From positions 1-37,129 of the forward strand of contig JACPFU010000039.1 in the NCBI GenBank assembly GCA_016182785.1: a stretch of DNA of 37,129 nucleotides, in the 5' to 3' direction. This DNA comes from Lysobacterales bacterium. Lineage in GTDB: Bacteria; Pseudomonadota; Gammaproteobacteria; Xanthomonadales; Ahniellaceae. The notes beneath the pieces were generated by a model, which made no database searches, was not told the DNA's origin, and worked only from the letters and a program-made list of their open reading frames with translations. Positions 9,563-16,221 of this stretch are shown here, in pieces (the first letter of the stretch is position 1; each line of letters begins with the position of its first letter). The position numbers and the translations under genes were made by a program.

Positions 9563-9904
9563 TCAGCTCATCGACTTGGTGTCACTTGCCATCACCTTCT
9601 TGAGCACCTGGGCGCCTTTTTCGGTCAGGGTGATGATCCGTGTTCGGAGGTTCTGTGGGTCTGGAGTCGAACGGATCAGATTGGGGCCGGGCTTCTTTCG
9701 GTAAGTCAGGTGAGTCAGGTCAGCGACGAGCTTGCTCGTGTTTGACCGACCGGTACGAGCACGTTCCTGAAGCGCCTGCTGAGTGGTTCCCGGTGAGCCG
9801 CTTTCGGCCACAGCCATGAGGATCAGTAGCTTCTGCACACTGCAATCATCGTCGATGTCTTCTCGTACTGCGATTAGCACTTTGGCCAAGTCTCGTGGCT
9901 TCAT
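9563..9904 (-). CDS. MarR-like winged-helix regulator
   Basis: The 113-residue protein starts MKPRDLAKVLIAVREDIDDD. It has a short helical N-terminus, a region that fits a helix-turn-helix (TTQQALQERARTGRSNTSKLVADL) and a C-terminal wing-like stretch LRTRIITLTEKGAQVLKK, which is the typical MarR wing and following helix. It is shorter than most MarR proteins (about 140 residues) and may be of phage or plasmid type. A good Shine-Dalgarno (AGGAG) lies about 8 bases before ATG 9904. It is convergent with the hsd operon, whose last gene ends 151 bp away, and could mark the right boundary of the accessory block. Its targets and ligand are unknown. Confidence 0.75.
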   Translation of the reverse strand: MKPRDLAKVLIAVREDIDDDCSVQKLLILMAVAESGSPGTTQQALQERARTGRSNTSKLVADLTHLTYRKKPGPNLIRSTPDPQNLRTRIITLTEKGAQVLKKVMASDTKSMS

Positions 9905-10239
9905 CCTTCAACTCCTTGATCGTTCCACAGCAACGTTGAAACGTCGGAGTTTGGGGCATCCGATAGATTCGTTCCCGCGCTCGCGGAAAACAACTGTGAC
10001 CGCCCATCGAATCGGAGGCCGGCCGAGCAGGTTCCATTCGAGCTGAAATGAATCTCGCGCGGCGTCTACTCCCGATCGCCGGACTGCGAGACGGGACGGC
10101 GAGTAATCTGCCGAGGATCGAGCCGCGCGAACGGGACGGAGCGTTTCCCGTGGCGCCCGGACTGCGACCACGATCCGCGAGTCGTCTGGTAGAACTACTG
10201 GACCGCTTCAGAACCAGCACGCCACGCCGAGGAATCCCG
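9905..10239. other. Intergenic region of 335 bp between divergent genes
   Basis: This stretch separates the MarR-like gene (minus) from the M20 homologue (plus) and must hold both promoters, but I see no convincing -35/-10 pair, hairpin or repeat. A reading frame continues upstream of the M20 start to 10048, but its translation is arginine-rich and has no signal-peptide character, so I treat it as non-coding. Confidence 0.6.
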
Positions 10240-11766
10240 ATGACGTCGATGACTGCTCATTCCATCACCACGCGCGCGCACCCGCGCGCCGCTGCAATCT
10301 CCACTCTACTCGCACTGGCGATGGCCACTGGTCCGACGCTCGCAGTCGACACTGCCCTCGCCCCGATCTGCGCGCAGCTCACGGCCCAACACTACGCCAA
10401 CGTGCAGCGGCTGAAGGACTGGATCGCGTTGCCGTCGATTGCGGCGGAGGACCTGAACTATCCGCAGGGTGCGGAGTATCAGGCGCGGTTGTTGCGGGAG
10501 GCGGGTTTCCAGCAGGTCGAGATCATTCCGACCGATGGCAAGCCGGGGGTGTTCGCGACGCTGGATGCTGGGGCGGCGAAGACGGTGGGCGTGTACTTCA
10601 TGTACGACGTGAAGCAGTACGACGCGTCCGAATGGAGTTCGCCGCCGCTCGAGGGGCGCATTGTCGACGTGCCGGAGGTCGGCAAGGTGATGATGGGCCG
10701 CGGTGCGGTCAACCAGAAGGGGCCGCAGTCGGCGTTCCTGGCGGCGCTGCATGCGTACCAGGCCGCAGGCCAGAAGTTGCCGGTGAACCTCGTGCTGGTG
10801 GCCGAGGGTGAGGAAGAGATCGGCTCGGTGCATATTCGCCAGCTCGTGCACACGCCGAAGGTGCAGGCGGCGCTGGCGAAGACGGTCGGCGTGTTCATGC
10901 CGAGCGCCAGCCAGGGACTCGACGGCGTCGTCACCGTCACCCTCGGCGCCAAGGGCATCGTCGAGCTGGAACTGATCGCGAGCGGCGAGCGCTGGGGCCG
11001 CGGCCCGAGCAAGGACGTGCACTCCTCGCTGAAGGCGATGGTCGACAGCCCGGTCTGGCGCCTGGTGAAGGCGCTGGACACCCTGGTGTCCGAGGACGGC
11101 AACACCATCACCATCGAGGGTTATCCGCAGGCACCGCCGCTGAGCGACGAGCACAAGGCGATGATCGCCGCGGCGTCGGCACGTCGCGACGAGGCGCTGC
11201 TCAAGAAGCAGCTCGGCGTGGCGCACTGGATCGACGACCTGCCGTGGCAGCAGGCGCAGGAGCGGCTGGTCTCGCAGCCGACGGTGAACATCGAAGGCCT
11301 GGTCGGCGGCTACACCGGCCCGGGCGGCAAGACCGTGCTGCCGCACAAAGGTGTAGCCAAGATCGACCTGCGCCTGGTGCCGGGCATGCGCTTCGACGAC
11401 GCCGTTGCGGCATTGAAGTCGCACCTGGCCAAGCGCGGTTACGGCGACATCGAAGTGAATGTGTCCGGCGGCTACAACCCGACCGAAACCCGCGCCGACA
11501 GCGCGCTGATCCAGGCTGCGCAGGCCGCGCTGAGAAGCCGCGGCATCGACCCGCTGCTGTGGCCGCGCAACGCCGGCTCCTACCCCGGCTTCGTGTTCAC
11601 CGACCCGCCGCTCAGCCTGCCCGCCGGCCATTTCGGCCTGGGCTACGGCACCGGCGCGCACGCACCGAACGAGTACTACGTGATCGAATCGGCCAACCCG
11701 AAGATCGATGGCTTCGACGGCGCCGCGTTGTCGTTCGCGCAGTTCTTGGTCGAGCTCGGGAAGTAG
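10240..11766 (+). CDS. Exported M20-family peptidase homologue with altered metal site
   Basis: The 508-residue protein has an N-terminal signal sequence (hydrophobic AAISTLLALAMATGPTLA, then AVDTA) and the M20 (ArgE/DapE/CPG2-type) fold. Recognisable landmarks are MYDVKQYD, GRGAVNQKGP, EGEEEIGS and GAHAPNE. In typical M20 enzymes the first is GHxD and the second is GRGAxDDKG. Here the metal-binding His is Met121 and the bridging Asp is Asn158, while Glu191-193 and His474 remain. The Asp/Glu ligand expected around residue 222 is also not evident (FMPSAS). It is therefore either a catalytically dead protein or uses a different metal arrangement. ATG 10240 follows a GAGG ribosome-binding site 8 bases upstream. 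It converges with the next gene. Confidence 0.88.
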   Translation: MTSMTAHSITTRAHPRAAAISTLLALAMATGPTLAVDTALAPICAQLTAQHYANVQRLKDWIALPSIAAEDLNYPQGAEYQARLLREAGFQQVEIIPTDGKPGVFATLDAGAAKTVGVYFMYDVKQYDASEWSSPPLEGRIVDVPEVGKVMMGRGAVNQKGPQSAFLAALHAYQAAGQKLPVNLVLVAEGEEEIGSVHIRQLVHTPKVQAALAKTVGVFMPSASQGLDGVVTVTLGAKGIVELELIASGERWGRGPSKDVHSSLKAMVDSPVWRLVKALDTLVSEDGNTITIEGYPQAPPLSDEHKAMIAAASARRDEALLKKQLGVAHWIDDLPWQQAQERLVSQPTVNIEGLVGGYTGPGGKTVLPHKGVAKIDLRLVPGMRFDDAVAALKSHLAKRGYGDIEVNVSGGYNPTETRADSALIQAAQAALRSRGIDPLLWPRNAGSYPGFVFTDPPLSLPAGHFGLGYGTGAHAPNEYYVIESANPKIDGFDGAALSFAQFLVELGK

Positions 11767-11772
11767 CCGAGC

Positions 11773-12150
11773 TCACTCGCTGGCGAAGAAGTGGTCCTGG
11801 AAGTGTCGCCGCTTCGCGACGCGACGCGGCTTCTCGATGTCATTGAGTGGCGTGCCGGTGCGCGTGTCCTTCGTGTGCCTGCACAGGAACTGGATGATCT
11901 CCGGCAGGTCCGCGTCCTCGAGCACGACCCGGCGGAACTCGCGGTCGAACACCTCGAAGTTGTAGGCACGCTTCATGACCGCGAGACCGCCGAACTGGAT
12001 AGCGAGCGGCGCGCGCAATTCGACGCCGCACAGCGGACAGTGGGACAGCTCGCTGCGGTGGCCGCGTTGCATCCAGCTGCAGGCATCACAGGCCTGGATC
12101 AGCGTGCCGGTTTCGTAGATCGGGCTGCGCAGCGGATCGGAGATGGGCAT
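11773..12150 (-). CDS. Small protein with a Cys4 zinc ribbon, unknown function
   Basis: The 125-residue product has CDAC and CPLC pairs about 17 residues apart near the N-terminus (residues about 21-41), which fits a zinc ribbon, followed by a basic and charged C-terminal half (VAKRRHFQDHF). I do not recognise a named family. There is no signal peptide or membrane segment, so it is likely cytoplasmic. The start ATG at 12150 has AGGA about 8 bases upstream. It ends 6 bp from the convergent M20 gene stop and is divergent from the methyltransferase gene with 115 bp between starts. A role in nucleic acid or protein binding is only a guess from the zinc ribbon. Confidence 0.7.
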   Translation of the reverse strand: MPISDPLRSPIYETGTLIQACDACSWMQRGHRSELSHCPLCGVELRAPLAIQFGGLAVMKRAYNFEVFDREFRRVVLEDADLPEIIQFLCRHTKDTRTGTPLNDIEKPRRVAKRRHFQDHFFASE

Positions 12151-12265
12151 GGCGTCGGTCCTGGCCTGGGGCGAGTGCGGCGAGCGTCCTCCCGCCGCGT
12201 CTCAGCAGCTGAGACGCGACCGCCGATTCATACGATACTGCGCGCCCTGCGCTCAAACCTTTCCC

Positions 12266-13114
12266 ATGCCCCGCTGCCCCGGCCCGCTGCTGACTCGTGA
12301 AGTTGCCGATGCGCTGCTTGCGGCTCACGCCAGCGGTGCGGCGCGCGTGGTCAGGTCGTTCGATCTCGGTCGCACGCAGAGCGAAGCGACGATTGAGTCC
12401 GATCATTGGCAATGGCGCGGCACGCGTTTTCCTTGGCCGGAAGGGTTGAAGGACCGCACGATCTACTGGTTCGATGGCGAGTCGTTCGCGCCGCTGCAGC
12501 GTTATGCCGGTTCGCTGATCAAGCTGGTGCCGACCGAATGGGGCACGCCGACCTTCGAGATCGATGGCATCAAGATGCTGGTTTCGGCACAGATCGCGCC
12601 GATGGCCGATGCGCAACGCAAGGTCGCGCTGGTGCAGCCGCGCGGGAAGCAGATTCTCGATACCTGCGGCGGGCTCGGCTATTTCGCGGCGCGTTGCCTG
12701 GCCGAGGGTGCGACGCGCGTGCTCAGTTTCGAGAAGAACGCGAGCGTGTTGTGGCTGCGCGAACACAATCCGTGGTCGCCGGACCCGGACAGCGCGGAGG
12801 CCGGCGGACGCCTGCAACTCGTGCACGGCGATGTCGCCGAAGCGATCCGCACCCTGCCCGAGCAGTCGTTCGATGCGGTGCTGCACGACCCGCCACGCTT
12901 CGGCATCGCCGGCGAGTTGTATGCACGGGTGTTCTACGACCAGCTCGCGCGCGTGCTGCGTCCGGGCGGGCGCCTGTTCCACTACACCGGCGCGCCGAAC
13001 CGCAAGACCAGCGGCCGCGATGTACCCACCGAAGTCGCGAAACGCCTGGGCAAGACCGGCTTCGCCCCCGAACTCGCTCTGGATGGGGTGTATGCGGTAC
13101 GGCTGCGGCAGTAG
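12266..13114 (+). CDS. Rossmann-fold SAM-dependent methyltransferase (COG2521-like)
   Basis: The 282-residue protein has a SAM-binding motif I DTCGGLGYFA starting at residue 132, an acidic strand end LSFEKN, then a catalytic-type HDPPRF around residue 208 and LRPGGRLFHYTGAPN. This combination resembles proteins annotated as predicted archaeal methyltransferases (COG2521), which are also found in some bacteria. The N-terminal 100 residues are family-specific (WQWRGTRFPWPEGL, GTPTFEIDGIKML). The DPPR motif is compatible with methylation of an amino group or base, but the substrate is unknown. ATG 12266 is chosen over an in-frame ATG at 12143 because the upstream part lacks homology and overlaps the divergent gene. 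No clear ribosome-binding site is present. Confidence 0.8.
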   Translation: MPRCPGPLLTREVADALLAAHASGAARVVRSFDLGRTQSEATIESDHWQWRGTRFPWPEGLKDRTIYWFDGESFAPLQRYAGSLIKLVPTEWGTPTFEIDGIKMLVSAQIAPMADAQRKVALVQPRGKQILDTCGGLGYFAARCLAEGATRVLSFEKNASVLWLREHNPWSPDPDSAEAGGRLQLVHGDVAEAIRTLPEQSFDAVLHDPPRFGIAGELYARVFYDQLARVLRPGGRLFHYTGAPNRKTSGRDVPTEVAKRLGKTGFAPELALDGVYAVRLRQ

Positions 13115-13121
13115 TCGGGTA

Positions 13122-13772
13122 CTAGCCGGTCAGTTCGCTGCGCACCAGGCGCGCCCACTGCCGCAGCACCGACTGCAGGTCGAAGTCGTTGCTCACGCGG
13201 CTGCGTTGCTGCATCGAGGAGTCGCGGCGGGTGTGTTGGTGGTCGATGATCCGCGCAATCGCGGCGTCGCCAGCGCGCAGGTCGAGATTCAGGGTCATCT
13301 CGCCGGTCGACTCGGACCAGATCCGAACCAGCCCGGGGGAGTCGACATCGGGCGCGTACAGGTCCAGATCAACGATCGCCGGCTGCAGCACGAGCACGTC
13401 TGCGCCGGCGCCGATCACCACTTCCAGGCCGGCATCCGCCAGCGCCTTCGCAAAGATGTCGCGGCAGGCAGTGGCCAGGCGTGCGCCGATGCGCTCCATG
13501 TCACGGCTGTCGACCCGCAACGTCAACGGCCGATCGCGGTTCTGGTCACGCAACCAGTTCTTCCGGAACGCCACGCTGCATTCCTGGACGGCGACCTTGC
13601 GGTATTGCGCGAGCGAGGTGCCGGCGCGCTGGTAGAGGGCATCCAGCCGCTGATGTGGCACGCGCTCCAGTCCATCCTCGGTGGTCTGCACGAAACGGTC
13701 CCCGGCGCTGGCGGGAAGCATCGCCATCCAGAACAGCAAGGCAGCAAGCAGGGGGCGTTGGGTTCGGTTCAT
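13122..13772 (-). CDS. DUF3313-like exported protein
   Basis: The 216-residue product starts with a signal peptide (MNRTQRPLLAALLFWMAMLPASAG). The mature part resembles DUF3313: a conserved TTEDGLERV start, YRKVAVQECSVAF, then GADVLVLQPAIVDLDLYAPD and the STGEMTLNLDLRAGD block that is typical of the family's C-terminal half. DUF3313 proteins are mostly lipoproteins; here no lipobox cysteine is apparent, so it is probably periplasmic. ATG 13772 has GGAGA 8 bases upstream. A longer in-frame start at 13883 would add an unlikely arginine- and cysteine-rich extension. It converges with the methyltransferase gene with a 7-bp gap. Function unknown. Confidence 0.75.
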   Translation of the reverse strand: MNRTQRPLLAALLFWMAMLPASAGDRFVQTTEDGLERVPHQRLDALYQRAGTSLAQYRKVAVQECSVAFRKNWLRDQNRDRPLTLRVDSRDMERIGARLATACRDIFAKALADAGLEVVIGAGADVLVLQPAIVDLDLYAPDVDSPGLVRIWSESTGEMTLNLDLRAGDAAIARIIDHQHTRRDSSMQQRSRVSNDFDLQSVLRQWARLVRSELTG

Positions 13773-13949
13773 GGCAGCAGTCTCCGCAGTGGGTCGCTGC
13801 CGCCGTTGTACGCCGATCAGCCAGCAGCGCCAACGTGCATGTTGCCTTCCGGTCGGCTGGCATACAGGAATCGCGACCGGCACGATTGAACTGGCTGACT
13901 GCTTCAGGCACCGTACCGCGTATTCCGGTCATGTCCCGAGGAAAACGCC

Positions 13950-14504
13950 ATGAGCCTGTCCTGCCCGACCTGTGCCAACAGCCAGCTCCACGGCACCACG
14001 TTGACCGACCAATTGCCCGCCGAATCGTGCCCGGACTGCCGTGGCGCGGTGCTGTCCCTGATCCACTACCGCGACTGGCGCGACGCGCACGCAGCGCCGG
14101 AAGAGTCGGTGGCCGATGCCGGCGAAGCCAGCCACGTCGATGACAACAAGGCGATGCTGCGCTGCCCGCAGTGCAAGGGCTTCATGACCAAGTTCCGCTT
14201 CCTGGCCGACGCCGCGAACCACATCGACCATTGCGACCGCTGCGACCTGGTCTGGCTCGACCATGGCGAATGGCGGCTGGTCGAGCAACTTGCGCGCAGC
14301 GGCCAGTTCGCCAAGGTGTTCGACATGACCTGGCAGAAGCGCCTGCGCGAAGAGCAGGCCAAGCGCCGCGCAGAATCGCGCTGGCGCGAGCAGCTCGGCG
14401 ACGACTATGCACGCGCGAAGGAACTGCGCGGCTGGCTCGCCGGCCACCCGCGCGGCAAGGAGCTGTTGGCCTACCTGTTCCTGTCGCAGACCGAAGGCGC
14501 CTGA
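13950..14504 (+). CDS. Zinc-ribbon protein with two Cys4 sites (zf-TFIIB type)
   Basis: The 184-residue protein carries two zinc-ribbon pairs: CPTC...CPDC near residues 6-33 and CPQC...CDRC near residues 71-96, followed by VWLDHGEWRLVEQL. The second site resembles the zf-TFIIB family. The C-terminal third is strongly charged and helical (RLREEQAKRRAESRWREQL) and may form a coiled coil. No signal peptide or transmembrane segment is present. ATG 13950 has a good Shine-Dalgarno (GAGGA) 8-9 bases upstream. It is divergent from the DUF3313-like gene and converges with the sulfotransferase gene. The partner and role are unknown. Confidence 0.8.
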   Translation: MSLSCPTCANSQLHGTTLTDQLPAESCPDCRGAVLSLIHYRDWRDAHAAPEESVADAGEASHVDDNKAMLRCPQCKGFMTKFRFLADAANHIDHCDRCDLVWLDHGEWRLVEQLARSGQFAKVFDMTWQKRLREEQAKRRAESRWREQLGDDYARAKELRGWLAGHPRGKELLAYLFLSQTEGA

Positions 14505-14531
14505 GCGGACGGCGACAAGAGTCCGCAATTC

Positions 14532-16103
14532 TCAGGCATAGGCTGCCTGCAGCGCCGCACGCAATGGCCCCAGGTGTTGCTCGTAGGGCGCCCAGGCGCG
14601 CCCACGGTCGCGTCGAAAACCCTGCCGTGCCAGCGTTGCACTCGGCGTTGCCACGCTGCCGCTGCTGCGACCGATGTCGATCATGCCCGACTCGAAATCG
14701 ACGCCGCAGTGCGCTGCGACCCGCGCCGCCACCACCGCGGGATCGGACACCAACTCGTCGTAGTGGATGTCGAGCACGCGCCCCGGCAGCACCTGGCGCC
14801 AGTGCGCCATCATGCGCTGGTACTGCAAGTAGAACGCGCCCAACTCGGCCTGATCGTATGAATAGAGCGCCGCACCCGAAAACAGCGTCCGCAGGTTCGA
14901 GAAGCAGGTGTCCATCGGGTCGCGGACCAGATGCAGGAAGCGCGCCTGCGGCAGCACCTTCGCAATCAAGCCGACGTTGAGGAAGTTCTGCGGCAACTTC
15001 TCGGTGAAGCAGGGCTTGCCGCGTGACAGCCAGCGCGCGCGCTCCGCATAGCCGCGTGCCACGGCAGCGAAGTCCGCGGCGGCCAGTCGCTGCGCGAAGG
15101 CCGCATCGGGCCCAGCCGGCGCAGCGGTATCGATCGCCAGTTCCAGTTCAGCGTGGAAGGCCGAGGTCTCCCCAGCATCGGCAATCTCTGAATGTCCGGA
15201 CAGCATGCGTTCGAGCAGCGTGGTTCCGGAGCGATGCATGCCGACGATGAAGATCGGCGTGGCGGACTGCTGCACATCGCTGTGTGCAGCAACGAACTCC
15301 GGGGTGCAGATCGAGACCAGACACGAAACCAGCTGTGCACTCTGTTGCGACTGGTAGCTCAGCTGCCGACGCTTGGCCCGGCAGCCACGTTCGAGCGCGA
15401 CCCAGGCCTCTTCGTGGCGTCCCAGATCGTGCAGCTCCTTGTGCAGCGCGAAGCACAGATAGACCTCGCCGGTGCCGCGCGGTTTTGCGCGCAGCAACTG
15501 TTCCTGCAAGCGCTCGATGTGGTTGCGCTCGGGCGTCTGGGTGCGCGCGCCGGCGAGCATCAGCGAGTTCTGGAACAGCGTTGGATCGGCCTGCAACGAC
15601 GCCTCATGACATCGCTCGGCGGCATCGTAGTCGCCGAGAAACTGGTGGTAGTTGCCAAGCACATGCTGGGCAGCGGCGCAGCGCGGATCGCGCTTCACGG
15701 CGGCTTCCGCCAAAGCCGTGGCCTGCGCATGGGCGCCGATCGAACTGAGCATGACCGAGGCCTTGGCGATGATTTCCGGCGGCGCCTGGACCGCAAACGC
15801 CGGAGCAGACAGGCAGCTGACCAGTCGTTCGAACTCATGGAAATAGCGCAGGCGCTGCGCCAGTGCATAGACCAGCGGCGCTTCCTTCGGCTGCGCCGCA
15901 AATGCCTGCAGGATCGCGGCATGCGCTTCCCGATGCGCGCCGCGGCGTCCAAGCACCGTCGACAACCCGATCAGCGAGGCCGCGTGTGTTGGCACCAACG
16001 TCAGTGCGCGACGGAACAGGGCCTCGGCCTCGGCGGTCTGCTTGCGCTCTGCCGCCTGTTCCGCCTGCAACCAGAGCCGGTTCGCCTGTTCGATCGTGGT
16101 CAT
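14532..16103 (-). CDS. TPR-containing sulfotransferase
   Basis: The 523-residue protein combines tetratricopeptide-type helical repeats (about residues 1-260, for example AEALFRRALTLVPTHAASLIGL) with a C-terminal PAPS-dependent sulfotransferase domain. The 5'-phosphosulfate loop GMHRSGTT is at residues 288-295, and the 3'-phosphate-binding motif LHLVRDPMDTCFSN follows about 90 residues later. These are the two hallmarks of the fold. No signal peptide is present, so it is cytoplasmic. ATG 16103 is preceded by GAGG at 7 bases; longer frames reach into the TonB receptor gene and are not used. It follows the receptor in the same direction with a strong hairpin between. The acceptor of the sulfate group is unknown. 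Confidence 0.9.
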   Translation of the reverse strand: MTTIEQANRLWLQAEQAAERKQTAEAEALFRRALTLVPTHAASLIGLSTVLGRRGAHREAHAAILQAFAAQPKEAPLVYALAQRLRYFHEFERLVSCLSAPAFAVQAPPEIIAKASVMLSSIGAHAQATALAEAAVKRDPRCAAAQHVLGNYHQFLGDYDAAERCHEASLQADPTLFQNSLMLAGARTQTPERNHIERLQEQLLRAKPRGTGEVYLCFALHKELHDLGRHEEAWVALERGCRAKRRQLSYQSQQSAQLVSCLVSICTPEFVAAHSDVQQSATPIFIVGMHRSGTTLLERMLSGHSEIADAGETSAFHAELELAIDTAAPAGPDAAFAQRLAAADFAAVARGYAERARWLSRGKPCFTEKLPQNFLNVGLIAKVLPQARFLHLVRDPMDTCFSNLRTLFSGAALYSYDQAELGAFYLQYQRMMAHWRQVLPGRVLDIHYDELVSDPAVVAARVAAHCGVDFESGMIDIGRSSGSVATPSATLARQGFRRDRGRAWAPYEQHLGPLRAALQAAYA

Positions 16104-16118
16104 GTCGGATCCTCGAAG

Positions 16119-16141
16119 CGCACCATCAACCCGGTGGTGCG
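16119..16141 (-). other. Short hairpin just before the sulfotransferase ribosome-binding site
   Basis: CGCACCA at 16119-16125 pairs with TGGTGCG at 16135-16141, a perfect 7-bp stem with a 9-base loop. It sits 4-5 bases before the GAGG ribosome-binding site of the sulfotransferase in the minus-strand transcript, so it could affect translation. No experimental support. Confidence 0.5.
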
Positions 16142-16173
16142 AAAAAGCGGGGAAATTGCTGCCCCCATAAAGA

Positions 16174-16197
16174 CTACGGCCCCTTGCGGGGCCGTAG
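16174..16197 (-). terminator. Strong hairpin after the TonB receptor gene, terminator or attenuator
   Basis: A perfect 10-bp stem (16174-16183 with 16188-16197) with a GCAA loop in the minus-strand RNA lies 24 bp after the receptor stop. It is followed by TCTTTAT, a moderately U-rich tail. This fits a Rho-independent terminator, perhaps a leaky one that lowers sulfotransferase expression relative to the receptor. Confidence 0.7.
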
Positions 16198-16221
16198 CGA
16201 AGCACTTGCGGGCGAACCCGA

